A stretch of 27,931 bases of DNA. Origin: Actinobacteria bacterium UBA2286 (lineage in GTDB: Bacteria; Actinomycetota; Coriobacteriia; Anaerosomatales; Anaerosomataceae). Both the position numbers and the translations under genes were made by a program. This document shows positions 15,583 through 23,045 of this stretch, in pieces. The DNA is taken from positions 90,968 through 118,898 of the forward strand of contig DDWM01000049.1 in NCBI GenBank assembly GCA_002345925.1, given 5' to 3'. Every line of letters starts with the position of its first letter. Position 1 is the first letter of the stretch. Below the pieces are notes generated by a model. That model saw only the letters and a list, made by a program, of their open reading frames with translations, was not told where the DNA came from and ran no database searches.

Positions 15583-16685
15583 TGCAGCCGCTCACCACAG
15601 CCCCCAAGCGCGTCCTCATCCTCGAGCCGTACTACGGCGGTTCGCACCGGGCTGTGCTCGACGCGCTCTTCCCGATGCCGGGCTGGGAGTTCGACTTACT
15701 CACGCTGCCGCCGCGCAAGTGGAAGTGGCGCATGCGCGGCTCGGCGATCACCATGGCGGCTGAGGCGCGCCGCATGCACGCAGACGGCGTCCGCTGGGAC
15801 CTCATCTTCGCCAGCACGTTCCTCAACCTTGCCGAGTTCAAAGGTCTCGCAGGCACCGCCGTCGCTGGCGTGCCGGCGATCGTCTACTTCCACGAGAATC
15901 AGCTCGTCTATCCCGTGCGCCACACCGCCGAGTGGGACTTCCAGTTCCCGCTCACCAACATCACGAGCGCGCTTGCGGCCGAGGCGTGTTTGTTCAACAC
16001 GCAGTGGAACCTCGACGGTTTCGTACGCGAGATCCCTGGGTTCCTGAAGCAGTTCCCCGACCACCACCCCGTAGGCGTTGCCGAGGAGATCGCTCGCAAG
16101 TCCGAAGTCCTCGCGCCGCCGTTTGACCCCGCGCCGTTCTCCGGCGAGCCCACCCGTGGCCCGCGACCGCGCATCATCTGGCCGCACCGCTGGGAGCACG
16201 ACAAGGATCCCGAGGCGTTCTTCTCGGCAATGCATGAGCTTGCTGCCGAGGGGCTCGACTTCGAGGTCGCCGTTGCCGGGCAGGCGTTCCGGGAGACATC
16301 CGCGCAGGTCGAGGCATCGGCGGCGGCTCTCGGCGAGCGGCTCGTGCACCTGGGCGAGCCCGAGGGGAGGGGAGCGTACGCGGCGCTTCTCGGCAGTTCC
16401 GACATTGCTGTGTCGACCGCGCAGAACGAGTTCTTCGGCCTCGCCATGCTTGAGGCGTGCTATGCGGGCTGCACGCCCGTTGTGCCGGACCGGCTCGCGT
16501 ATCCGGAGCTGTACCCCGAAAAGTACCGTTACCGCACTCCAGAGGGCCTTGTGGCGCTCCTGCGGGCACTCATTGTCGAGCGTCCCACGCCGGGAGTAGC
16601 GCGCATGCTTGCCGAGCCGTTCACGGCCGGGCAGCTGCGTCCCGCGTATCGCGCCGCCTTCGATCGCATCGCCGGGCGAGCGTAG
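15582..16685 (+). CDS. DUF3524 glycosyltransferase, tRNA-queuosine alpha-mannosyltransferase family
   Basis: 367 aa, GTG at 15582. It matches the GTDC1/QTMAN family along its whole length. The DUF3524 domain has RVLILEPYYGGSHRAV, LPPRKWKWRMRG, ASTFLNLAEFKGL, IVYFHENQLVYPV and LFNTQWNLDGF. The GT4-type C-terminal half has IIWPHRWEHDKDPEAFF and STAQNEFFGLAMLEACYAGC (the usual sugar-nucleotide EFFG-x(5)-E motif), with VYPDRLAYPE-like proline/tyrosine region after it. Human GTDC1 mannosylates queuosine in tRNA-Asp; that bacterial members do the same is inference. It needs GDP-mannose and Q-modified tRNA. It stands alone between a toxin-antitoxin pair and a padR operon. Family membership is firm, substrate less so. 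Confidence 0.88.
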   Translation: MQPLTTAPKRVLILEPYYGGSHRAVLDALFPMPGWEFDLLTLPPRKWKWRMRGSAITMAAEARRMHADGVRWDLIFASTFLNLAEFKGLAGTAVAGVPAIVYFHENQLVYPVRHTAEWDFQFPLTNITSALAAEACLFNTQWNLDGFVREIPGFLKQFPDHHPVGVAEEIARKSEVLAPPFDPAPFSGEPTRGPRPRIIWPHRWEHDKDPEAFFSAMHELAAEGLDFEVAVAGQAFRETSAQVEASAAALGERLVHLGEPEGRGAYAALLGSSDIAVSTAQNEFFGLAMLEACYAGCTPVVPDRLAYPELYPEKYRYRTPEGLVALLRALIVERPTPGVARMLAEPFTAGQLRPAYRAAFDRIAGRA

Positions 16686-16687
16686 AA

Positions 16688-16706
16688 AGAATTTCCGAGA
16701 AATTCT
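16688..16706 (+). repeat. Perfect 8-bp inverted repeat after the DUF3524 gene
   Basis: AGAATTTC-CGA-GAAATTCT begins three bases after the stop codon. It is AT-rich in a GC-rich setting and has no T-run after it, so it is either a weak terminator or a protein-binding palindrome. It lies about 10 bases upstream of the predicted padR -35 box, which makes an operator possible. Confidence 0.45.
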
Positions 16707-16716
16707 CCACGGTAGC

Positions 16717-16745
16717 TTGCACGACACACTAGTTGGTGATACAAG
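16717..16745 (+). promoter_or_regulatory. Candidate promoter of the padR operon
   Basis: TTGCAC (16717-16722) and TACAAG (16740-16745) with a 17-base spacer. The leader to the padR ATG is about 40 bases and ends in GAAGGAGG. PadR regulators usually repress their own operon, and the spacer contains the palindrome ACTAGT, but no longer operator was identified with confidence. Confidence 0.5.
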
Positions 16746-16789
16746 GTAATAGGCAGTACACGCAACACGAACCGAAGGAGGTCGATCGC

Positions 16790-17137
16790 ATGGGGGACGC
16801 AGACGCACGCACGTCGCAGTTCCGGAAGGGCGCGGTCGAGCTCGCCATCCTTGCATTGCTCGCGGACGGCGAACTGTACGGCGCTGAGATCGTCGATCGT
16901 CTCGCGGTGCTTCCGGGACTCGCGGTGACGTCGGGTACCGTGTACCCGCTGCTGAGCCGCCTGAAGAAGACCGGGCTCGTAGACTCCGTGTGGCGCGAGT
17001 CGCCGGTGGGGCCGCCGCGCAAGTACTACCAGCTGGCGCCCGCCGGCCGACGCGATCTGGCCGAGATGTCGGCGTCGTGGCGCGATCTTTCCTCGGCAAT
17101 CGATTCACTTCTTGAGGGAGCTGATACACGTGGCTGA
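16790..17137 (+). CDS. PadR-family transcriptional regulator
   Basis: 115 aa from ATG 16790, with GAAGGAGG eight bases upstream; the frame also opens at 16733 but lacks such a site. The winged-helix PadR domain is clear: FRKGAVELAILALLADGELYGAEIVDRL, then SGTVYPLLSRLKKTGLVDSVW and PPRKYYQLAPAGRRDLAEM. It is of the short type without a long C-terminal helix domain. The stop overlaps the next gene by a few bases. PadR plus a HAAS-domain membrane protein is a recurrent pair, in which the HAAS protein is thought to modulate or accompany the regulator. It probably controls the downstream ABC exporter. Confidence 0.92.
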   Translation: MGDADARTSQFRKGAVELAILALLADGELYGAEIVDRLAVLPGLAVTSGTVYPLLSRLKKTGLVDSVWRESPVGPPRKYYQLAPAGRRDLAEMSASWRDLSSAIDSLLEGADTRG

Positions 17138-18047
17138 GGCCATGAACACAGCACGCTATCTTTCCGAGGTACGCCGCGCGCTTGCGGCGCTACCGGCCGC
17201 CGAGCGCGATGAAGCGCTCCTTGAGCTTGAGGCGAACCTTCGCGCCGACGTCGAGCGCCGGGGCGGCAATCCAGCGGCCGAGCATGCCGCGCTCGTGGAC
17301 CTCGGGACGCCGGCCGAGTACGCCTCGGCGGTGCTAGAAGCGCTTGGAGCCGATGTCTCACCGCAACCGCAGGGTCGCGTGCTTGGGATGCCATACGATT
17401 TCCGCGTGCCTACCGCCTCGAGCATGATGGAGCGCCTCTGGAACCCGGGCGACCCACGCATCGTCATGCCGCGCACGTGGGGCGTTGGCTGGACCATCAA
17501 CTTCGGTGCGATCGGGGTCAAGCTCGGGCTGACCCGACCGGATGACGTTGAGGAGCGGCCGCTCGAGCACGTGAGCAACGCCGCACTCTCGGCAGCTATC
17601 GCGGTGCCGCTCGTGCTCGGAGTCATCGCCGCCGTGCTGACGCTCGCGTTTTGGAGCAAGCTGCCCGCCGAGGTGCCGATGCACTTCAACGCCGCAGGCG
17701 CTCCCGACGACTGGGCGCCGAAGGCGGGCGCGATCGGTCTACTGGTAGCCCTCGCGCTCGGCCTGCCGGTAATCGTTCTCGGAGCAAGTCTCGTGCGTGG
17801 TGCCAGCCGGGGCATCCTTGCGATCGAAGCGACTCTGCTCGGTCTGTTCAGTCTTCTCACGACCGTTGTCCTCGGCTATACGATTGCGAATGTGGTAGCC
17901 GGCGTCGAAGGTTGGTGGTTTGGACTTCTGATACTCGGCAGCCTTGCGCTGCCTGGGGTGATGTTCTATCTGCTCGCTCGATCGAGCCTGCAGCGGGAGT
18001 GGAGCGCAGCGCAAGCGGCTCCGTCAAGAAAGAGGGATGCGAAATGA
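17130..18047 (+). CDS. HAAS/DUF5808/DUF1648 (SdpI-like) membrane protein
   Basis: About 305 aa from GTG 17130 (GGGAG nine bases upstream); ATG 17142 is an alternative. Three parts are visible. First is an N-terminal HAAS/DUF1700-type helical domain (ARYLSEVRRALAALPAAERDEALLELEANL...DLGTPAEYA). Second is a DUF5808-like stretch (LWNPGDPRIVMPRTWGVGWT). Third is a DUF1648 domain typical of SdpI immunity-like proteins (LPAEVPMHFNAAGAPDDWAPK) embedded in about five transmembrane helices. SdpI proteins protect against the SDP toxin and act in signalling with a repressor, so a sensor or anti-repressor role beside PadR is possible but inferred. It overlaps both neighbours. Confidence 0.85.
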   Translation: MAEAMNTARYLSEVRRALAALPAAERDEALLELEANLRADVERRGGNPAAEHAALVDLGTPAEYASAVLEALGADVSPQPQGRVLGMPYDFRVPTASSMMERLWNPGDPRIVMPRTWGVGWTINFGAIGVKLGLTRPDDVEERPLEHVSNAALSAAIAVPLVLGVIAAVLTLAFWSKLPAEVPMHFNAAGAPDDWAPKAGAIGLLVALALGLPVIVLGASLVRGASRGILAIEATLLGLFSLLTTVVLGYTIANVVAGVEGWWFGLLILGSLALPGVMFYLLARSSLQREWSAAQAAPSRKRDAK

Positions 18048-18364
18048 CTGTTACATCGATGAGTGACGTTCCAACCTGGACGCTCGTTTTGATCGGCGCG
18101 CTGATTGTGTTCCAGCTTGTGCTGGAGATCTACGCTCTCGTGAAGCTCTTCAAGACGCCCGATGAGCGACTGGTGCTTGGCAACAAGTGGCCGTGGGTGG
18201 CGATCATCCTGCTCGTCAACATCCTGGGCGCGATTATCTTCCTCGCCGTGGGACGCAAGCCTGCAGTTATGGCCGAGCCAGCCCCGGTCGCCAGCGATGC
18301 CGCGCACATCGACCGTGCCGAGCGAGCTGCCGACGTCTTGTACGGCAGCGGGAAAGGCGAGTAG
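18044..18364 (+). CDS. PLDc_N-domain small membrane protein
   Basis: 106 aa, ATG at 18044 overlapping the preceding stop (ATGA). Two transmembrane helices (about 13-36 and 47-67) flank KLFKTPDERLVLGNKWPW. The pattern LEIYALVKLFKTP...KWPWVAIILLVNILGAIIFLAVGRK is the PLDc_N (phospholipase D-nuclease N-terminal) family, here without any nuclease domain. Such stand-alone proteins are often encoded directly before ABC transporter genes, as here. Function is not known; an accessory of the exporter is likely from position. Confidence 0.88.
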   Translation: MTVTSMSDVPTWTLVLIGALIVFQLVLEIYALVKLFKTPDERLVLGNKWPWVAIILLVNILGAIIFLAVGRKPAVMAEPAPVASDAAHIDRAERAADVLYGSGKGE

Positions 18365-18365
18365 C

Positions 18366-19292
18366 GTGAGCGCTCCAGCAATCGAACTCACGGGTCTCTC
18401 GAAGCATTACGGCTCGTTTCGGGCGCTCGATAACGTTGACCTGAGCGTTCCCGAGGGCTCCGTCTTCGGGTTCCTCGGCCCGAACGGGGCAGGGAAGACG
18501 ACGACGCTGCGCATCCTCACCGGGCTCGCCCGCGCCACTTCCGGCGACGCGCGGGTCTTCGGGACCAGTGTTGCCGACGTTGGCAACGACGTGCGCTCAC
18601 GCATCGGGTTCCTGCCCGACGTCCCCGGCTTCTACGACTGGATGACTGCCGAGGAGTTCCTGCGCTTCGCCGGAAGCCTCTTCGGGCTCTCGGGCGCCGT
18701 GCTCAACGATCGTGCCGCAGCGTTGCTCGATCTTGCGGGGCTCACGGACGTCAAAGCCAAGGTCGGCGGCTTCTCGCGCGGCATGAAGCAGCGGCTCGGT
18801 GTGGCACAGGCGCTCATCAACGCGCCGTCTCTGCTCATGCTCGACGAGCCCACCTCGGCGCTCGATCCGATCGGGCGCAAAGAGGTGCTCGACATGATCG
18901 CCTCGCTCTCAGGCCGCACGACGGTGTTCTTCTCGACGCACATCCTCTCCGACGTTGAGCGCGTCTGCGACACGGTTGCGATCCTCGATCGTGGGCGCGT
19001 TGTCGCGCAGGCGCCGATCGACGACCTCAAGAGCCGCTACGGCGCGCAGAAGATCGTCGTCGACGTCGTACGCAACGTCGAGGCGCTCTCTAGGCGCCTC
19101 TCGGCAGAGTCCTGGGTGAGCGCCGTGGAGCGCGAGAACCACACACTCACGCTCACCATCAGCGACATCGACGCCGCACGCAGCGCGATCCCGGCCGCGG
19201 TGGTGGCCGAGGACAGCGGTCTCATTCGGCTTGAAGGCGGCGAGGTCTCGCTTGAAGACGTCTTCGTCGAGCTTGTTGAAGGTGAGCGCTGA
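18366..19292 (+). CDS. ABC transporter ATP-binding protein
   Basis: 308 aa from GTG 18366, one base after the preceding stop. Walker A GPNGAGKT is at 38-45, the signature is seen as FSRGMKQR (136-143), Walker B LLMLDEP is around 156-162, and the switch histidine is in STHILSD (H192). The C-terminal ~90 residues (VVDVVRNVEALSRRL...EDVFVELVEGER) are the extension usual in ABC-2 type exporters. The partner permease starts on the last base of this gene. The substrate cannot be told from sequence. Confidence 0.95.
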   Translation: MSAPAIELTGLSKHYGSFRALDNVDLSVPEGSVFGFLGPNGAGKTTTLRILTGLARATSGDARVFGTSVADVGNDVRSRIGFLPDVPGFYDWMTAEEFLRFAGSLFGLSGAVLNDRAAALLDLAGLTDVKAKVGGFSRGMKQRLGVAQALINAPSLLMLDEPTSALDPIGRKEVLDMIASLSGRTTVFFSTHILSDVERVCDTVAILDRGRVVAQAPIDDLKSRYGAQKIVVDVVRNVEALSRRLSAESWVSAVERENHTLTLTISDIDAARSAIPAAVVAEDSGLIRLEGGEVSLEDVFVELVEGER

Positions 19293-20062
19293 TGCGCGGC
19301 TTTGGAGCGTTTCTTCGCAAAGAACTGCGCGAGATCACTCACACGTGGAGGATTTGGGGCCTGCCGGGCTTCGTGCTCTTCCTGGCGCTCACCGGACCCG
19401 TGCTCGCACTCCTCACGCCCGAGCTTCTCAGGTCGATGTCTGGCACCGCCGGAATGAGCGGCGTGGTCATCCAGGTGCCGGACCCCACCTGGCGCGACGC
19501 GTACCTGCAGTGGACCAAGAACCTCACGCAGATGATCACGTGGGTGCTCATCGTGATGCTCGGCTCGATGATCTCCGGTGAGCGCAAGAGCGGCACCGCC
19601 ATCCTCGTGCTCACCAAGCCGATCAGCCGCCCGGCGTTCGTGCTCGCAAAGTTCGTATCGAACGCCGCACTCATCGTAGTCGCGATCGTTCTCGGGGCGC
19701 TCGGCACTTGGGGCGTCACGCTCGCGGCCTTCGGTGAGGCGCCGGTCCGCATCCTTGCCGAGACAACCGCAGTATGGCTTGGCTTCGCGATCATGATGGC
19801 AGCGGTCATGTCGCTCACGTCGTCGCTCGTGGACTCCCAGCTTGGCGCGGCTTTCCTCGGCATAGGTGTGCTTATCGTGCTCACGATCGCATCGCTCTGG
19901 GGCCCAGCTCTCGAGTACAGCCCGGCGGGGCTCCTGAACGCCCCCAACACGCTTCTCCTGGGACAGCAAACAAGCACGCTGTGGCCTCTCGTCACTGGCG
20001 CGCTTGCTGCGGTTGTATGCGTACTGGGTGCTGTCTGGGCGTTCAGCCGAAAAGAGCTCTAG
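19292..20062 (+). CDS. ABC-2 type transporter permease
   Basis: 256 aa, ATG at 19292 overlapping the ATPase stop by one base. Typical ABC-2 topology: an N-terminal amphipathic FGAFLRKELREITHTWRIW, then about six transmembrane segments. The conserved SGERKSGTAILVLTKPISRPAFVLAKF loop lies after the second helix. With the preceding ATPase it would form an exporter. The last gene of the padR operon; its TAG stop lies in a CTAG shared with the stop of the convergent gene. Confidence 0.9.
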   Translation: MRGFGAFLRKELREITHTWRIWGLPGFVLFLALTGPVLALLTPELLRSMSGTAGMSGVVIQVPDPTWRDAYLQWTKNLTQMITWVLIVMLGSMISGERKSGTAILVLTKPISRPAFVLAKFVSNAALIVVAIVLGALGTWGVTLAAFGEAPVRILAETTAVWLGFAIMMAAVMSLTSSLVDSQLGAAFLGIGVLIVLTIASLWGPALEYSPAGLLNAPNTLLLGQQTSTLWPLVTGALAAVVCVLGAVWAFSRKEL

Positions 20063-20595
20063 ACGTACTTGAGCGCATACTCGTCTAGTGTGACGTGGTC
20101 CTTCTCTACGACGGCCACGGCTTCCCAGACCTCGCGAAGACGCGGGCTGGTCGCGCGTGCCGCAAAGCCGGCGTAAAGCGCGGTCGCCCGCGTCTCACGC
20201 GTGAGTGACTCGGCGATGTCGCTGGCCCACGAGCCCGTCGTCTCGCCGGGAGTCATCAGGTCAGCGGGCTTGGCGACGCCAGCGAGCTTGCAGAAGACAG
20301 AGCAGTGCTCGGCCTCCACTTTGGCCAGCCGCTTGTATGCCGAGCGAAGCGTGTCGTTGTCCTTGCGCTCTGTCATGCCGAGGTAGAAGCGGGTGTTCGC
20401 TCGCTCAAGCTCTATCGAGGACTCCAGGTCTGCGCGCTCCGCTTCGGTGGGCTCGATGTTGTTGATTGCGGCATCGTAGGCTTCCGGCGCGACGAAGAAC
20501 TCGACGTGGGCACCGCAGAACGGGCAGTCGCCGGGCTCCTTGTGGCCGAGGTACGTCTCTCCGCAGATGCGGCAACGGAACATCTTGAGCTGCAT
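20059..20595 (-). CDS. Reverse-rubrerythrin-like protein (rubredoxin-type knuckle plus ferritin-like domain)
   Basis: 178 aa on the minus strand, ATG at 20595 with GAGAGGAG upstream. The N-terminus has a rubredoxin-like zinc/iron knuckle, C8xxC11 and C24xxC27 (FRCRICGETYLG...CPFCGAH). The rest is a ferritin-like four-helix domain with E-x-x-H-type ligands: SIELERANTRFYLG, EAEHCSVF, TRETRATALYAGFA, VVEKDHVTLDEYA. In classical rubrerythrin the rubredoxin part is C-terminal; the N-terminal position is the 'reverse' arrangement known from anaerobes, where it helps reduce hydrogen peroxide. It is convergent with the ABC permease and divergent from the HD-GYP gene. Confidence 0.85.
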   Translation of the reverse strand: MQLKMFRCRICGETYLGHKEPGDCPFCGAHVEFFVAPEAYDAAINNIEPTEAERADLESSIELERANTRFYLGMTERKDNDTLRSAYKRLAKVEAEHCSVFCKLAGVAKPADLMTPGETTGSWASDIAESLTRETRATALYAGFAARATSPRLREVWEAVAVVEKDHVTLDEYALKYV

Positions 20596-20733
20596 ATGTG
20601 CTCCTCTCGGGGTTGAGTGACGCTAGCTGTGCGTGCGGTTCGGTTGGCGCGCAGTGCCAGGTCATGACTATACTACGCTCGGCTGGCAGATACTCCTGCC
20701 GCGTGCAAACGCACAAACGAGAAGGGTCGGGCG

Positions 20734-22944
20734 ATGGCAACGCGTGCGCAGGATGATGCCATGGGCTTTAGCCTTAAAGCACCTGCTACTGGTGCGCGAT
20801 CCACTGTCCCCCTGATTCTGTTCTGGCTTCTCCTCTGCGGCGTCTACAGCAGCCTGCATTTCGTTGCCGACCGTACTAGACCGTTAGAGATACTGCGTCA
20901 GGTCGTCTATCTGGCGCCAATCCTGATTGCGTTCATCGCCTCTGCGATGGCCATCTTCAAGACCGACAGTCGCGAGCAACGTTTGTGGCGCGGTATTGCC
21001 GCCGCGGTCGGGCTGATCCTTGTGAGCGAAACCTTGGTCAGCCTGCGCGTGATCGAGCTTGGCCCGGTGTCGAAGATATGGTCGGACTCAGCCGCCATCT
21101 TCTCGATCGTGGCGGCGCTGCTCTTCATCACCACTCTTCTCGCACTTGCCGACTTCCGCATGCTGTCTCAGGGTGCGAGCATTCGCAATGTCGCCGATAC
21201 TGCCGGCCTGAGCCTTCTTCTCTTTGGCGGAATTCTTGCGGGAGTTCTTGGTCCTCTCACGGCGTCCTACGAGGCTGGTGATCCCAGCGGCAATGTGGTG
21301 CTGGCCATCTTCTCAACGATCGGATTCCTTACGATGACCGCAACGTGGATGATCTTTGCCACGCGTAAGGGGATCCACTGGCGAGGATGTGAACGGCAGC
21401 TCGTTTTGGGGGTGGGCGTCTACGGTTTTGCGACCGCGATGTTCCCGTTGTGGGCCCTCGGTGCCGAGATATCACGTCTGTCTCACTGGGAGCTCCCCGT
21501 GGAGCTCCTGTGGATAACCGGTATGTACCTGCTCTTCGTCGGCGCATTGGCCCGGCTGCGTCTAGCGCCTGGCGAGAGCTGCTTCTTCGCGTTGCCGCGT
21601 CTTCGTGCGAGTGAGCGCGGACTGCACGCTATGGCCACGTCGGTGATCTTCACTCTCGGAATTCCCTTTTTTGGATACCTGGCGCTATCTGGAGGGACCG
21701 ACTCGATCACCAGTGGCGGGTACGCAGTCACGGCCCTCGGTTTGACGGCAGTCATGGTTGCTCACTCGGCGATCGCTGCCATGGAGAACGACTATCTGTT
21801 CGGCAAGGCAGTGAACGACCAGCTCACCGACATCTACGGGCACCGCTACTTCTTCGAGCGTCTGGGTCTTGAGCTCGATATTGCGAAGCGAAGAGGGGCG
21901 AGAGTCCAGGTAGTCCTGCTCGACCTGGACGGGTTCTCGCGCGTCAACGCTGCACGCGGTCATGGGTTCGGCGACGAGATCCTACGGGGCGTCGCTGCGA
22001 TCCTCGTCGGCACAGTACGTAACAGCGACGTTGCATGTCGCCTCGGTGCAGACAAGTTCGCCGTGATCATGCCCTCTGCAGCTGCGCAAGACGCAGTCCT
22101 CTTTGCCGAGAAGATCCGCAGTGCCCTGGCACAGGTCGCGACAGGGGACGGCAGTGTGCTAACAGCATCTCTCGGCTACGCCGGGTATCCGGGCGACAGC
22201 CTGGAGCGAGATGAGCTCGTCCAGAAGGCCGAGGGTGCGCTGTACTGGGCCAAGTATCACGGCCGGGATCGGGCGGTGGCTTTTGATGAGTCCGTCGTGG
22301 ATTCGCTCAGTGCGCACGACCGCATCAAGCACCTGGAGAAGGAATCTCATCTCAGCACGGTGCGGGCGCTGGCTGCCGCCGTGGATGCGCGCGATCCACT
22401 CACGCAGTTCCATTCTCGGAATGTGGCCGTTCTTGCAGTGATGCTGGCCGAGGAGATCGAGCTCGTGGAGAGCCAGCGCCGACTGCTTGAAGTCGCCGCG
22501 CTGCTGCACGATGTGGGCAAAATCGGGATCTCGGATCGTGTCCTGAGGAAGCGCGGGCCTCTGCTGGCCTCGGAGATGCGCCATATTCGCGAGCATCCCG
22601 GTCTTGGCGAGAAGATTCTCGCATCCACGCAGCTGGTCGAGATTCTGCCCTGGGTTCGCCACCACCATGAGCGCTGGGATGGCACGGGATATCCCGACGG
22701 GCTGGCAGGGGAGGACATCCCATTCGAGGCGAGACTGCTGTGTATCTGCGATGCCTACGATGCGATGACATCCGGACGGCCGTATCGTGATTCCCTGTCA
22801 CCGACAGCTGCGCTCCAGGAGCTCGATTTGTGTATCGGCTCGCAGTTCGACCCCGGGCTCGCCGAGGCATTCATCCGCATGGTTGGAAGGCGTAGATTAC
22901 TGCGTCCCGGCCTGCAATCGGCGCGCGAGGACAGCATGGCTTAA
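20734..22944 (+). CDS. Membrane protein with degenerate GGDEF and HD-GYP domains (c-di-GMP signalling)
   Basis: 736 aa, ATG at 20734 after GAAGG. About eight hydrophobic segments fill residues 24-350, likely a membrane sensor. A GGDEF-type domain follows (residues ~360-520; QLTDIYGHRYFFERL, LDLDGFSRVNAARGHGFGDEIL). Its catalytic motif reads GADKF (438-442) instead of GGDEF, so cyclase activity is probably lost. The C-terminal HD-GYP domain looks intact: H592-D593 in LLHDVGKIGI, HHERWDGTGYPDGL (G652-Y653-P654) and CDAYDAMTSGRPYR. HD-GYP domains hydrolyse c-di-GMP, and in some cases cGAMP. The likely role is a membrane-controlled c-di-GMP phosphodiesterase. A -10-like TATACT lies at 20669-20674, with a TTGGCG 19 bases upstream, an unusually long spacer. 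Confidence 0.9.
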   Translation: MATRAQDDAMGFSLKAPATGARSTVPLILFWLLLCGVYSSLHFVADRTRPLEILRQVVYLAPILIAFIASAMAIFKTDSREQRLWRGIAAAVGLILVSETLVSLRVIELGPVSKIWSDSAAIFSIVAALLFITTLLALADFRMLSQGASIRNVADTAGLSLLLFGGILAGVLGPLTASYEAGDPSGNVVLAIFSTIGFLTMTATWMIFATRKGIHWRGCERQLVLGVGVYGFATAMFPLWALGAEISRLSHWELPVELLWITGMYLLFVGALARLRLAPGESCFFALPRLRASERGLHAMATSVIFTLGIPFFGYLALSGGTDSITSGGYAVTALGLTAVMVAHSAIAAMENDYLFGKAVNDQLTDIYGHRYFFERLGLELDIAKRRGARVQVVLLDLDGFSRVNAARGHGFGDEILRGVAAILVGTVRNSDVACRLGADKFAVIMPSAAAQDAVLFAEKIRSALAQVATGDGSVLTASLGYAGYPGDSLERDELVQKAEGALYWAKYHGRDRAVAFDESVVDSLSAHDRIKHLEKESHLSTVRALAAAVDARDPLTQFHSRNVAVLAVMLAEEIELVESQRRLLEVAALLHDVGKIGISDRVLRKRGPLLASEMRHIREHPGLGEKILASTQLVEILPWVRHHHERWDGTGYPDGLAGEDIPFEARLLCICDAYDAMTSGRPYRDSLSPTAALQELDLCIGSQFDPGLAEAFIRMVGRRRLLRPGLQSAREDSMA

Positions 22945-22964
22945 GGACTCAAGGGAAAAGGAAA

Positions 22965-22987
22965 TGCCAGCCGAGGGGTGGCTGGCA
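22965..22987 (+). terminator. Hairpin after the HD-GYP gene
   Basis: TGCCAGCC (22965-22972) pairs perfectly with GGCTGGCA (22980-22987) around a seven-base loop, 20 bases after the stop. No T-run follows, so this is the weaker of two hairpins in this gap. Confidence 0.45.
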
Positions 22988-23003
22988 ATGACGTAAACGC
23001 TTT

Positions 23004-23031
23004 GGAGGCCCCCGGGGTTACGGGGGCCTCC
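23004..23031. terminator. Bidirectional terminator hairpin between convergent genes
   Basis: GGAGGCCCCCG (23004-23014) pairs perfectly with CGGGGGCCTCC (23021-23031), 11 pairs with a GGGTTA loop. It lies between the stops of two convergent genes (22944 and 23046). A short TGAAATTT follows on the plus strand and AAAGCGTTT on the minus strand, so it can serve both, though the U-runs are weak. Confidence 0.7.
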
Positions 23032-23045
23032 TGAAATTTCTGGCG

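Noticed and set aside
15696..17129. 477-codon open frame on the minus strand
   Set aside because: Covers the antisense of two well-supported genes (DUF3524 and PadR) and the gap between them, including the padR promoter.
20640..20680. Promoter TTGGCG...TATACT for the HD-GYP gene, or TAGTAT on the opposite strand for the rubrerythrin-like gene
   Set aside because: Spacing of 19 bases on one strand and no -35 on the other; too weak to list as a separate feature.
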